Source: Lachnospiraceae bacterium
Lineage (GTDB): Bacteria; Bacillota; Clostridia; Lachnospirales; Lachnospiraceae
DNA length: 64,000 bases
Direction: 5' to 3'
Assembly (NCBI GenBank): GCA_017437785.1
Contig: JAFRXH010000040.1
Coordinates: forward strand, 1 to 64,000
Numbering within the stretch: the first letter of the stretch is position 1; each line of letters starts with the position of its first letter. Made by a program: the position numbers and the translations under genes. The notes below the pieces were generated by a model. That model had not been told where the DNA came from. It saw only the letters and a list, made by a program, of their open reading frames with translations, and did not search any database. This document shows positions 9,285 through 17,784 of the stretch, piece by piece.

Positions 9285-9313
9285 GCATCAAATGGTACGG
9301 AATATAGCACCCA

Positions 9314-9499
9314 TTATGCGCGTTCTACAGCGCCGGACTTAAGACAGGTGGTACATACATGCAGTCTCTTGGGGGTACCGCCGATCTTGCACTTTACGTT
9401 CTTTATATTCGCATTCCACACATGGTTTGATCTTCTGTGGGAGTGACTAACGTTATTTCCGAAATGAGCTCCCTTTCCGCAGATATCACATCTTGCCAT
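9314..9499 (-). CDS. rpmB: 50S ribosomal protein L28
   Basis: This is a component of the large ribosomal subunit. At 61 residues it has the expected length, and it starts MARCDICGKG. It is the zinc-binding form, with C4-x2-C7 and C49-x2-C52. A strong AAAGGAGG ribosome site precedes the ATG. It is transcribed alone, between its own promoter and terminator. Confidence 0.98.
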   Translation of the reverse strand: MARCDICGKGAHFGNNVSHSHRRSNHVWNANIKNVKCKIGGTPKRLHVCTTCLKSGAVERA

Positions 9500-9554
9500 C
9501 TTTAAACACCTCCTTTAGCCTTAAAATATTACGTAAAAAACCCGCAACGCCCAT

Positions 9555-9583
9555 ATATTATCAGATTAGCTAATAAAATGCAA
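9555..9583 (-). promoter_or_regulatory. Sigma-A-type promoter of rpmB
   Basis: TTGCAT and TAATAT are separated by 17 bases on the minus strand. A small AT-rich hairpin (AAAATGC with its complement, 9575-9590) overlaps the -35 and could weakly end the upstream transcript. Confidence 0.7.
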
Positions 9584-9592
9584 GCATTTTTT

Positions 9593-10186
9593 TCAGCTTC
9601 CCGAACGGGCAAATGCAAAACGGTTCTTTAACTCCTCATATTCCTCATTTATCTTGATGAGTATCTCCTGATCGCCGCATATATTATCGGGATGGTATAT
9701 CTTCATCAGGTCTTTGTAGCGTTTCTTAAGAGCCACCATATTATCAACGCCCCTGAAGAAAAGTCCCGTTGCGTATACTTCCTTGCGTGCTGCATAATTG
9801 GCTCTGCGTAGCCTTATCTTTTCCTGCTCTACCTGTCTGTATTCTTCCTTAAGCTTTGCACGGTCCTCATCGAATAATGCGTAAGAGCGCTGTATTATCT
9901 TCTGCTTCTTGTCAAGCATGCGCTCATCATCCTTAAGACGCTTACGCTCATATTCAACAGACTCACGCAGCTGGTTCATCTCTATGGAGAGCTGTCTTTT
10001 CTCGCGCTGCAGCTGCTTGCGCTCATTGGCTATCGCTTTACGTTCCCTGTGCAGCTCGTCCAGATCGGCTTCTATCTGTGTACGTTCCGCCTGGATACGC
10101 ACACTTTCCTTAAAGAGCTGATGTTTTATATCCATCAGTTCTTCCGGGTCCGCGATATTATCAAGCCTGTCGGATAAGCTGTCCAT
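9593..10186 (-). CDS. Coiled-coil protein with C-terminal J-domain
   Basis: Residues of about 15-130 form one long charged coiled coil rich in Arg, Lys, Glu and Gln. After it, near residues 150-190, comes LKKRYKDLMKIYHPDN, a J-domain helix II ending in the HPD tripeptide, then a helix III-like stretch IKINEEYEELKNRF. The J-domain is expected to stimulate the ATPase of a DnaK-type chaperone. There are no Gly/Phe or zinc-finger regions, so it is not DnaJ itself. It lies 9 bases after the gerW gene in the shikimate-sporulation gene run. Its client is unknown. Confidence 0.85.
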   Translation of the reverse strand: MDSLSDRLDNIADPEELMDIKHQLFKESVRIQAERTQIEADLDELHRERKAIANERKQLQREKRQLSIEMNQLRESVEYERKRLKDDERMLDKKQKIIQRSYALFDEDRAKLKEEYRQVEQEKIRLRRANYAARKEVYATGLFFRGVDNMVALKKRYKDLMKIYHPDNICGDQEILIKINEEYEELKNRFAFARSGS

Positions 10187-10195
10187 GCCGCCTCA

Positions 10196-10630
10196 TCAAT
10201 CCTTCTTATCAAACGATCCGGATTCCGATACATCTTCTCCCTTGGGGAAAGCCGCCTCACTCACTTCTTCGCTGTCAACATCCACAGCCTTTCTTGCCTT
10301 GAACTTTTCTATAAGTTCGGGGATCAGATCAGCGATCTTTGAAACACTGTTTGTATCCTTAACACTGATCATCCTTGCATGTCCGTCCTGGATGACGAGC
10401 ACGGCAGAGGGTGAAAGCTTAGCATTCATGCCGCCCAGTCCGCTGTCCTTCTTACTGCCGTTTGCCTTGATCCCGGCACCGGCCGCCACACCAAAGGACA
10501 CATCCACCAGGGGGATTATGGTGGTATCTCCCAGTTTGAGGGGCTCACCTATCACGGTCTTGGATCCCACAAGATGTTCCATGTTACTGATAAGGGAATC
10601 CATCACATTTGTGATATTGTTCTCAGCCAT
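10196..10630 (-). CDS. GerW family sporulation protein (YtfJ)
   Basis: This 144-residue protein matches the GerW/YtfJ family: the N-terminal MDSLISNMEHLVGSKTVIGEP, then TIIPLVDVSFGVAAGAG, then a Gly-rich loop and AVLVIQDGHARMI. In Bacillus the homologue affects spore germination with certain nutrients; many non-sporulating Clostridia keep it too. Its start overlaps the DUF2953 gene by 8 bases, the usual pairing in this class. Confidence 0.93.
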   Translation of the reverse strand: MAENNITNVMDSLISNMEHLVGSKTVIGEPLKLGDTTIIPLVDVSFGVAAGAGIKANGSKKDSGLGGMNAKLSPSAVLVIQDGHARMISVKDTNSVSKIADLIPELIEKFKARKAVDVDSEEVSEAAFPKGEDVSESGSFDKKD

Positions 10631-11699
10631 TTTTCTTCTCCTCCGCTTCCTCTTCTCTCTTTAATCTCTTTATAAAATACTTGACTTTCTTATTAAACAG
10701 GATCAGGGCTCCGTGCCAGGCCAGTGCAAATAATAACACCCTGCCTCTCAGATCAGCTTCAAAGTCAAAGTACTTATCATCCTGATAAGCATTAACATAA
10801 ACCTTTCCGCGTCTGCCGCGTATCAGTTCTATAAAGGGCATGGCAAATACTTCGTACTCATATACCTTTGCCACGGCTGCCGGATCATCATCGGCTATAT
10901 TAACCTCTGCGTCAAAACGCGTGGGCTTTACAGCCTTAAGTATTCCTGTCACATGCTTCTTTACATATTCGTATACCCATTCGGCACCCTCACTGCCAAG
11001 AAGCCTGTGATAATATTCTATAGTATCAAAAAGCGAGCTTACTTTTTCTTTTATGCCTTCCAGCTTTTCAAAAAGAACATCCCCGCCTTCTTCGATCATA
11101 TCCGGCAGGTCATATAAGATATCTTCTGTCTTATCCGCGATCTCATCCAGCCATTCAAAAAAGCTTATCTTTTTCTTTCGTGTAAATATATCCTTTAAGC
11201 TTTTTTTCTTACCCGTATCAGCGTGATCGCCGTCCCCGTCAGTGCTGTCTTTTGCTGCTTCTTCGGATCCGGACAATGTTTCATTTTCCGCTGCAGCTGC
11301 ATTTACTTCCTGTGGTTTATCTTCTGCGGACTCCGGCTCTTTTTCTTCTTTTTCATCCGGCAGGGGATCTTTCTTTTTGCGCCGCGCTTTCAACCGCTCC
11401 TTTTCTCTTGCCTTTTCCTCTTTAAGCTTTGCCTTCTGTGCCCTTTTCTTCTTATCATAAAACGGTATGCCCAGTATCTTTATACGCAGGTTTATCCCGT
11501 CATCATAAGTCAGCAGCACCACTACGAAATGCAAAAGCCAGGTAACTTTGGCGTAAGCGCTTATCCCGTCATTTTTCTGGCCGTGTACTTTATATCTGTA
11601 CGGTACGAACAGTATTAGCAGGACTGCAGCGAGTAAAAAAACAAGTATGCACAAGAGCACTATGCCAACGATCTTTAAAATACCCAGAAAAGTTCCCAT
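10623..11699 (-). CDS. DUF2953 domain membrane protein
   Basis: This 358-residue protein has one N-terminal membrane segment (about 8-31) followed by a segment with YKVHGQKNDGISAYAKVTWLL and LRIKILGIPFY, typical of DUF2953. A long, highly charged Lys/Glu linker (about 85-170) separates this from a C-terminal part with FDAEVNIADDDPAA and LRGRVLLF. Family members are paired with gerW/ytfJ genes, as here. Function is unknown; a role at the membrane linked to the spore or envelope is possible. Confidence 0.9.
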   Translation of the reverse strand: MGTFLGILKIVGIVLLCILVFLLAAVLLILFVPYRYKVHGQKNDGISAYAKVTWLLHFVVVLLTYDDGINLRIKILGIPFYDKKKRAQKAKLKEEKAREKERLKARRKKKDPLPDEKEEKEPESAEDKPQEVNAAAAENETLSGSEEAAKDSTDGDGDHADTGKKKSLKDIFTRKKKISFFEWLDEIADKTEDILYDLPDMIEEGGDVLFEKLEGIKEKVSSLFDTIEYYHRLLGSEGAEWVYEYVKKHVTGILKAVKPTRFDAEVNIADDDPAAVAKVYEYEVFAMPFIELIRGRRGKVYVNAYQDDKYFDFEADLRGRVLLFALAWHGALILFNKKVKYFIKRLKREEEAEEKKNG

Positions 11700-11701
11700 T
11701 C

Positions 11702-11989
11702 TCAGGCACCCTCACGATCGAGCGCATAATAAGCCAGATACATAAGGGCCTTATCATAATCCTCAGCAAGCCCCAGTATATGCATGTTTCTAACGCGGTA
11801 ATAACGCTGATTCAGATCCTTACTCTTTAAAAACTCTGCGTTGCCGGAAGGAGTCCTTAAGATAACATAGATATCCTCAGGTATGTCTCCCTTCATAAAG
11901 CTTTCGCAGAGCCTCATCTTCTTCTCTTTAAGAGCGCTGCTTACGTACAGGCCCGGATCAAAGGTAAACATAAGCCTCACCCATTCCAT
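11702..11989 (-). CDS. Hypothetical protein, 95 aa
   Basis: I do not recognise a domain. The protein is soluble, with aromatic and charged residues (DLNQRYYRVRNMHILGLAEDYDKALMYLAYYAL cut by no membrane segment). It starts inside the last codons of the Nudix gene (overlap 13 bases) and ends 2 bases before the DUF2953 start, so it is certainly in the operon and translationally coupled. Confidence 0.7.
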   Translation of the reverse strand: MEWVRLMFTFDPGLYVSSALKEKKMRLCESFMKGDIPEDIYVILRTPSGNAEFLKSKDLNQRYYRVRNMHILGLAEDYDKALMYLAYYALDREGA

Positions 11990-12417
11990 AAACGTGCGCG
12001 GTAGAGCCGCTGATAATCTTCGTATGCCTGCTCTAATATCTGCTTCTCGTTGGCAAATTTAAGCAGATGGTAAGCCTCATGGTATTTATAATAACCCGAA
12101 TCACAGAAAAATTCTTCCCGCTGCGGCCTGGAATAATAGCTGTTTGACTTCATCAGATACCAGTGGACTTCCTTCTCCACTACATCTTCCGGCACATTAA
12201 AGCTGTAATCGCTCTTTCCTATATACTTAACGATACGCGCCTTAACCCCTGTTTCTTCGCCCACCTCACGAAGGGCGGTCTGGGGAAATTCCTCCCCCTT
12301 CTCTACCGTGCCCTTTGGAAGCACCCAGCCTTCATATCTGTTTCTGTAATTCTTATAAAGCAAGAGTATCTTGCCACGAAAGATCACCACACCACCGCAG
12401 CTGACTGCTTCTATCAT
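11977..12417 (-). CDS. Nudix hydrolase
   Basis: The Nudix box is complete: G-x5-E-x7-REV-x-EE-x-G-V, starting at GTVEKGEE and ending REVGEETGV. Such enzymes cleave nucleoside diphosphates linked to another group; the substrate cannot be told. The start at 12417 (MIEAVSCGGVV) has GGAGG 8 bases before it and matches the usual beginning of the fold; the longer frame to 12465 would overlap aroK. The protein is 146 residues. Confidence 0.93.
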   Translation of the reverse strand: MIEAVSCGGVVIFRGKILLLYKNYRNRYEGWVLPKGTVEKGEEFPQTALREVGEETGVKARIVKYIGKSDYSFNVPEDVVEKEVHWYLMKSNSYYSRPQREEFFCDSGYYKYHEAYHLLKFANEKQILEQAYEDYQRLYRARLWNG

Positions 12418-12461
12418 TATGTAGTCCTCCTGTGGATGTGCACAATTAAAGTTATTATAGC

Positions 12462-12986
12462 TCAATCATTGAGCTTGCGCAAGATAAAATCTGCGCACTC
12501 TTTAACGCCCGCCTCATCGGTATCTACTATGATATCCGCACCGTCTTCATAAGCCGCTTCCCTTTCCGTAAGCATCGCCGCGATGCGTTTTTCTTTTTCG
12601 GCCATATCCTTAGCTCCCGCAAGCAGCGGCCGGCTGTCGTCTTCAGAAAGCCTCCGCGCTATGGCCGCAGGAGACGCCTTAAGGTAAAAAACGCACCCCA
12701 GGTCTCTTAAGAATTCCCTGTTGGCGCTGCGAAGCGGCATCCCCCCGCCTGTGGAGAGTATCCCGCAGAATCCTTCTTCTTTAAGCTTTTCAAGAAGACT
12801 GGTCTCCTTGTCCCTGAAATAAGCTTCACCGTATTGCTTAAAAATACTGCTGATGCTCATTCCCTCAAGCTCTTCTATACGTGCATCGGTATCGAGTACC
12901 TCTGCGCCCAGTATTCTTCCAAGCTCTGCAGCCACACTGCTTTTACCGGCTCCCATATAACCTGTAAGCACTACAGCTTTATCCAT
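12462..12986 (-). CDS. aroK: Shikimate kinase
   Basis: AroK phosphorylates shikimate at O3 in the pathway to chorismate. It has the P-loop GYMGAGKS (9-16), the D32-T-D34 shikimate and magnesium site, and the GGG loop (STGGGMPLR). ATG 12986 is chosen because it gives the family's usual MDKAVVLTG start; a GTG at 12998, directly after the aroQ stop, is a real alternative. aroE, aroQ and aroK are consecutive here, three successive or near-successive steps of the same pathway. Confidence 0.96.
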   Translation of the reverse strand: MDKAVVLTGYMGAGKSSVAAELGRILGAEVLDTDARIEELEGMSISSIFKQYGEAYFRDKETSLLEKLKEEGFCGILSTGGGMPLRSANREFLRDLGCVFYLKASPAAIARRLSEDDSRPLLAGAKDMAEKEKRIAAMLTEREAAYEDGADIIVDTDEAGVKECADFILRKLND

Positions 12987-12998
12987 ATATCCACCCAC

Positions 12999-13445
12999 TC
13001 ACGACTGCCTTTCGTTTATCAGCCCGATGATATCATCTACAGCCACAAGATAGCCCTTAAGCCCCAGGCCCTTTATCTGTTTATCGCACACTTCGGCAGT
13101 AACGGAAGTATGTCTGAACTCTTCACGCTGCATGATATCCGAGATATGTATCTCTATCTTGGGCATGTCAACAGATGCCAGCGCATCTCTGATAGCGTAG
13201 CTGTAATGCGTGTATGCACCGGGATTGATGATGATGCCTTCGGTCTCATCGAAGTACGCATCCTGTATCCTGTCGATTATCGCACCTTCATGATTGGACT
13301 GGAATACTTCTATCCTTACATCTGCTTCTTTTGCTTTTTCTTCTATCATCTTAAGCAGGTGATCGTAATCTTCATTTCCGTATACAGCCTTTTCCCTGAT
13401 CCCCAGGAAATTAATATTAGGTCCGTTGATTATAAGAAGCTTCAT
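12999..13445 (-). CDS. aroQ: 3-dehydroquinate dehydratase, type II
   Basis: This enzyme forms 3-dehydroshikimate from 3-dehydroquinate. At 148 residues it is the size of the dodecameric type II enzyme. It begins LLIINGPNINFLGIRE, the type II signature, with R17 and Y22 on the flexible active-site loop, FQSNHEGAIID and INPGAYTHYS following, and IHISDIMQREEFRH near the end. Confidence 0.97.
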   Translation of the reverse strand: MKLLIINGPNINFLGIREKAVYGNEDYDHLLKMIEEKAKEADVRIEVFQSNHEGAIIDRIQDAYFDETEGIIINPGAYTHYSYAIRDALASVDMPKIEIHISDIMQREEFRHTSVTAEVCDKQIKGLGLKGYLVAVDDIIGLINERQS

Positions 13446-13470
13446 ACCACTTCTCCCTTCTTATCCGTTA

Positions 13471-14361
13471 TCATCCCATTACTCTCTTTGCCAGTCCGGG
13501 ATATATCTGCATCGCCACTTCATCGGAGATGCTCACATCGTTCCATATCTCATAAGAGCGTATTCCCTGGAACAAAAGCATCTTAAGCCCGTTATACGCC
13601 TTATTATCTTTATCCGCAGCCTCTATGGCTTTCATAAATGCAGTCTTTGCAGGATTAAAGATTATATCAACGCCCCTGTCACAGAGTTTATAAAATGCCT
13701 CATCTTTTATGAGTATATCATCCACATTCGGACACATCCCCACGCTGGTCGTATTTACCGCCAGCCATTTTCCCCCGGTCCCTCTCATGCTCTTTAAAAG
13801 ATCGTCATAAGAGTGCGCAGCCTCCATATCACACTCCGGATATAAAGGTGCAAATTCTTCTGCCAAAGCCAGCGCTTTCTCACAGGTCCTGTTATATATC
13901 ACAAGCTTTGCGGCACCGCATTTTAAAAGTGCGCAGATAATGGCCCTGGCCGCACCGCCGGCCCCAAGCACACATACATACCTGCCTTTAACCGCAATAC
14001 CGTCAGATTCCAGTGCGCGTATAAAGCCGGGCATGTCGGTATTATATCCCTGCCATCCGCCATCCACACGCTTGAGTGTATTGACCGCTCCTATCCTTGC
14101 AGCCGCTTCATCCTCACTCAGCAGAAATTCCCTTACTGCCTGCTTATGCGGCACGGTCACATTCAGCCCCTTTATCTTAAGGGCATAAGCGCCTTCTACC
14201 GCTGCCTTGAGCGCAGCTACTTCCACATCATAAGCAAGATAGCGCAGGTCATGACCGAAATGTTCCGAAAGAGAATTATGGATAAAGGGCGAGACCGAAT
14301 GCCCCACCGGATGGCCCAAAAGCCCGAAGAGCGCAGTATGCGCCGTTATCTCAAAGCTCAT
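13471..14361 (-). CDS. aroE: Shikimate dehydrogenase
   Basis: AroE reduces 3-dehydroshikimate to shikimate with NADPH. Visible features are the substrate serines S22 and S24 (GHSVSPFIHN), the catalytic pair K73 (NVTVPHK) and D109 (GYNTD), the dinucleotide loop GAGGAARAI and the NRT motif after it that favours NADP. It is 296 residues long, normal for the family. The start overlaps the end of yqeG by 4 bases. Confidence 0.97.
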   Translation of the reverse strand: MSFEITAHTALFGLLGHPVGHSVSPFIHNSLSEHFGHDLRYLAYDVEVAALKAAVEGAYALKIKGLNVTVPHKQAVREFLLSEDEAAARIGAVNTLKRVDGGWQGYNTDMPGFIRALESDGIAVKGRYVCVLGAGGAARAIICALLKCGAAKLVIYNRTCEKALALAEEFAPLYPECDMEAAHSYDDLLKSMRGTGGKWLAVNTTSVGMCPNVDDILIKDEAFYKLCDRGVDIIFNPAKTAFMKAIEAADKDNKAYNGLKMLLFQGIRSYEIWNDVSISDEVAMQIYPGLAKRVMG

Positions 14362-14870
14362 TTCTTAAGCCTCTTTTCTATGATATATGCCAGTTTTATG
14401 GGGAATTCCAGTATACGCTTAAGATGTATATGCGGCGGCTCCTTAAAACTGATACGCCCTACCAGCACGCTGTGAAGGCCGCTCCTGTTAGCTCCCCATA
14501 TATCGGTAAAAAGCTGGTCTCCCACAACCAGGACCTCTTCTCTCTTAAGTCCCATCTTCCTGACTGCCTCCAGATAGCCTTTGCTCCCCGGCTTTCCCGC
14601 TTTATAGACATAACCGCTTCCAACGCCCGCAGCAAAGCTCTTTACGCGCGGCTCCTCATTGTTCGATACTATCTCGACTTTAAAACCACGTTTCTTAAGA
14701 CGCTTTACCAAAAGCGCGGATTTTGCAGTTGCAGGTGCATCATGGGGGACCAGAGTATTGTCGATATCAAAGATAATGCCCTTATACCCGCGGTCGTGAA
14801 AAGCCTCGTAGTCAACGGTATAGGCACTTTTATAATATGTATCGGGATAAAGATTCTTAAATATGCTCAT
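14358..14870 (-). CDS. yqeG: YqeG family HAD phosphatase
   Basis: This is a HAD superfamily IIIA protein: motif I is FDIDNTLV with D35 and D37, motif II is VSNN, and motif IV is VVGDQLFTDIWGAN. Family members are found across Firmicutes, often near aroE; the physiological substrate is not established, although cytosolic phosphatase activity is expected. The ATG at 14870 has no ribosome site, and the promoter at 14877-14905 would start transcription at that very base. A TTG at 14876 would lie upstream of that transcript start and is therefore disfavoured. Confidence 0.92.
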   Translation of the reverse strand: MSIFKNLYPDTYYKSAYTVDYEAFHDRGYKGIIFDIDNTLVPHDAPATAKSALLVKRLKKRGFKVEIVSNNEEPRVKSFAAGVGSGYVYKAGKPGSKGYLEAVRKMGLKREEVLVVGDQLFTDIWGANRSGLHSVLVGRISFKEPPHIHLKRILEFPIKLAYIIEKRLKK

Positions 14871-14876
14871 TGGCAA

Positions 14877-14905
14877 ATGATATCACAGACCTCTCATGTT
14901 TTCAA
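14877..14905 (-). promoter_or_regulatory. Promoter giving a leaderless yqeG-aro transcript
   Basis: TTGAAA and TATCAT are separated by 17 bases on the minus strand. With the -10 ending at 14877, the expected first transcribed base is 14870, the A of the yqeG ATG. Confidence 0.65.
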
Positions 14906-14910
14906 CGTAA

Positions 14911-16410
14911 TTATTTGGTGGACAGTTCAAAATAGAACTCAACACCGTCATCATAATTCCTGACGCCGTATTGCTGATGCAGGGATTCCATTATCGCCTT
15001 TACTATGGAAAGTCCCAGACCGCTTCCTCCGTATTCCCTGGTCCTGGCCTTATCTACTTTGTAAAATTTTTCCCAAAGCCTGCCAAGACTCTCTTCCGGT
15101 ATCGGATCTCCGCTGTTGAACACGCAGGTCCTGACCTTATCTTCTATACGCTCCGTTTTTATTATTATCTCTTTTCGTCCGCTGCAGTGGTTTACCGCAT
15201 TCGAGATATAATTGCGCAGCACCTCTTCCACCTGGTACTCATCTCCCCACACATAAAGTCCGCTCTGCGGCTCGTAGATCATCCTTATCTCCTTTTGCTC
15301 ACACATCTGCGCAAAAGAATTGACCGTCCCGCTTATCAGCGCATCCAGATCAAAGCGCTCTATCACCATCTGGTCTTCGCCGCTCTCCACCTGATTTAAG
15401 GATATAAGGAATTTGACCAGATGGTTCATCTTCCTGGTCTCGTCCATGATAACGTCGCAATAATAATCAAGGCTTTCCTTATCCTCTATGATACCGTCCT
15501 TAAGGCCCTCGGCATATCCCTGTATAAGGGCGATGGGAGTCTTTAACTCATGGGATACGTTTGATAAGAATTCCTTCCTGCGCTCATCCGCATGCATCCT
15601 GGCTTCCACATCCCTCTGCAGCTCCAGATTGGCAGTCTTTAAGCGGCTGATATTATCCTTTAAGCTGTCGGCCATGCGGTTCATATTATCGCCCAGAAGG
15701 TCCAATTCGTTTCCGCAGCAGCTTGTGTATCTGGCTTCAAAGTCCATCTCCGACATCCTTTTTGAAACACCCACAAGCCTCATTATAGGCCGTGTCACAC
15801 GGTTAGTAACTCCCCAGATGATTATTCCCGCTATCAAAAAAGCAATGCCGCCGATCGATATCAGCATATTGTTTGCGATACGTGCACTCTCCCTTATACT
15901 CTCAAGAGGCGTGCGTATCATAAAGAAGCGGTCATCATTAAGATTGCCCCAGATCACGGCATACTCACTGCCGCTGCTTGGATCGGGCAGATAGCATAAA
16001 CAGTATTTATCTGTCTCTTCGATAATCTTTTTCTGGATATTGTCCCTGGCAAAAACTATATCCCTCAGCTGCCTGCTGATCTGCCCGGGATCCTTTATAT
16101 TGGAATATACGGTATTGGAAGAAGCATCCGTAACGACAAAGTTCAGATTATAATTATTGCACAGACGCAGTATCTCGCTTTCAAATTCCGGATCCTCAAA
16201 GCTATGCTCCGTATTGGCCTCGTCCAGAACGGAATAAACCTCCATGAGGTTATCCCTTTTGTATCTCAGATAATTATTTTCCAGGAGAAAATGATTAAAA
16301 AACCAGATGCCGAAGAATATGACCCCCAGAAGGATCAGATAAGTAAGCGTCATCTGGAATTTGAGCGTATGAAAGATGCCTCCGTTTTTGTCTTTCTTTT
16401 TCCCGGGCAT
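14911..16410 (-). CDS. Membrane sensor histidine kinase (HAMP, HisKA, HATPase_c)
   Basis: This 499-residue kinase has membrane segments near residues 18-40 and 185-207, bounding an extracellular sensor of about 145 residues. A HAMP linker follows (NRVTRPIMRLVGV), then the H-box FLSNVSHELKTPIALIQGY, the N-box VLRNYISNAVNHCS and the G-box GGSGLGLSIVKAI. It would phosphorylate the response regulator encoded 2 bases upstream. No known ligand motif is visible in the sensor. Confidence 0.96.
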   Translation of the reverse strand: MPGKKKDKNGGIFHTLKFQMTLTYLILLGVIFFGIWFFNHFLLENNYLRYKRDNLMEVYSVLDEANTEHSFEDPEFESEILRLCNNYNLNFVVTDASSNTVYSNIKDPGQISRQLRDIVFARDNIQKKIIEETDKYCLCYLPDPSSGSEYAVIWGNLNDDRFFMIRTPLESIRESARIANNMLISIGGIAFLIAGIIIWGVTNRVTRPIMRLVGVSKRMSEMDFEARYTSCCGNELDLLGDNMNRMADSLKDNISRLKTANLELQRDVEARMHADERRKEFLSNVSHELKTPIALIQGYAEGLKDGIIEDKESLDYYCDVIMDETRKMNHLVKFLISLNQVESGEDQMVIERFDLDALISGTVNSFAQMCEQKEIRMIYEPQSGLYVWGDEYQVEEVLRNYISNAVNHCSGRKEIIIKTERIEDKVRTCVFNSGDPIPEESLGRLWEKFYKVDKARTREYGGSGLGLSIVKAIMESLHQQYGVRNYDDGVEFYFELSTK

Positions 16411-16412
16411 TT

Positions 16413-17096
16413 TTACGCTTCCTTGGTATCAAATTTATAGCCAAGTCCCCATATGGTATGGATCAGGTCGCCCTTTTTACCCATCTTGCTGCGAAGTTTC
16501 TTTACATGGGTATCTATGGTCCTGGCATCGCCGAAATAATCATAGTTCCACACGCTGTTCAATATCTTCTCGCGTGACAGGGCTATGCCCTGGTTCTCCA
16601 TAAAAAAGCTTAAAAGCTCAAACTCCTTATAGGAAAGGTCTATCAGCTGTCCGTCAACATATACCGTATGTGCCTGCTTATCGACCACTACGCCGCCGGC
16701 CTCGATACGCGAATCCTCGGATACGCCGGTGGTACGGCGCAGTATAGCCTCCACTCTGGCCACCAGTATCTTGGGGCTGAAAGGCTTTGACATATATTCA
16801 TCCACCCCAAGCTGGAATCCCAAAAGCTCGTCACGTTCTTCGCCACGGGCCGTGAGCATTATGATCGGTACATTGGAAGTCTTTCTTATCTCCTTGCAGA
16901 CTTCCCAGCCGTCCATTTTGGGCATCATCACATCCAGTATAAGAAGATCTATATTATTATCAGAGTAAAACACATCAAGCGCAGCGCTTCCGTCTTCGGC
17001 TTCAAGCACCGCATAATCATTCTTTACAAGGAAATCCCTGACCAGCTTACGCATCCTGCTCTCATCATCAACGACCAATATCCTTGCTTTTTCCAT
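16413..17096 (-). CDS. OmpR/PhoB-type response regulator
   Basis: This 227-residue protein has a receiver domain with D10 and D11, the phosphoacceptor D55 (LILDVMMPKMDGWEV), a T (MLTARGEE) and K (YMSKPFSP), followed by a winged-helix DNA-binding domain (DLSYKEFELLSFFMEN to the IHTIWGLGYKF wing). It is co-transcribed with the histidine kinase. Target genes cannot be told from the window. Confidence 0.97.
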   Translation of the reverse strand: MEKARILVVDDESRMRKLVRDFLVKNDYAVLEAEDGSAALDVFYSDNNIDLLILDVMMPKMDGWEVCKEIRKTSNVPIIMLTARGEERDELLGFQLGVDEYMSKPFSPKILVARVEAILRRTTGVSEDSRIEAGGVVVDKQAHTVYVDGQLIDLSYKEFELLSFFMENQGIALSREKILNSVWNYDYFGDARTIDTHVKKLRSKMGKKGDLIHTIWGLGYKFDTKEA

Positions 17097-17111
17097 AATC
17101 GTTCTCCTGTG

Positions 17112-17140
17112 ATCCTATGCTGTATTTTTTACTTAAGCAA
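17112..17140 (-). promoter_or_regulatory. Candidate promoter of the two-component operon
   Basis: TTGCTT and TAGGAT are separated by 17 bases on the minus strand, which places the transcript start only a few bases before the GGAG ribosome site. Confidence 0.4.
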
Positions 17141-17180
17141 TATGAATATAACAGACTTTTATGTCGATTCTGTGAAATGC

Positions 17181-17777
17181 TCAGTTTTTTTCTTTTTTCA
17201 GTTCCAGTTCTTTCTGCCGGATGACATCCTCTCTCTCCTTAAGGTCCATTTCCCAGGAGGAATACTTATCCTGCAGCACTCTTTCGTAATTTAGTATATT
17301 GGGATTATCGCTGACCAAAGCGATTATCAGCATGGCTACCAGAGCCACCACCAGAAAAGTGATGACGATCTTCATCGTACCGTTACTGTGCCTGAGACTT
17401 TTGGTCTTCTTTTTTTCATTTTTAAGATTATCTTTAAGCTCATTAACGATCACGCGGTAATGTGCCCGCTCGCTCATGTAATCCGAAGGGATACAGGGTA
17501 TCACCCCGCCCAGATCGCTCTTCCTGTCTTCGAGATAAGCGCGCAGATGTACAAGATACGCATATCCCTCAACAGTTTTAAAAACGCGTCCCTCCAAAGC
17601 CTTTTTATAAAAAGCCAGCACTAAAGCCGGCTTAGTATAATCAAGCTGTTTTTCAAGACGCTCAATACGCTGGGCTTCGATCTTTGCCTCTTCAGCCTCA
17701 GCGACATATTCAAATATATACATGCCCTGTTCTATCCGTGTGGGCTTGCCTTCTTCCTTTACTTCCTCTTCAGCCAT
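17181..17777 (-). CDS. Hypothetical membrane protein, 198 aa
   Basis: I do not recognise the family. The first 125 residues are soluble and charged, with a helical stretch (EYVAEAEEAKIEAQRIERLE). One membrane segment follows (about 134-153, IVITFLVVALVAMLIIALV), then about 40 residues of probable coiled coil ending in Lys/Glu repeats. It looks like a single-pass protein with both ends available for partners. It follows nrdR by 7 bases and is probably co-transcribed with it. Confidence 0.75.
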   Translation of the reverse strand: MAEEEVKEEGKPTRIEQGMYIFEYVAEAEEAKIEAQRIERLEKQLDYTKPALVLAFYKKALEGRVFKTVEGYAYLVHLRAYLEDRKSDLGGVIPCIPSDYMSERAHYRVIVNELKDNLKNEKKKTKSLRHSNGTMKIVITFLVVALVAMLIIALVSDNPNILNYERVLQDKYSSWEMDLKEREDVIRQKELELKKEKN

Positions 17778-17784
17778 TTATGTA

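Noticed and set aside
12987-12998. GTG at 12998 as the aroK start
   Set aside because: It is possible, but ATG 12986 gives the usual family N-terminus; kept as an alternative only.
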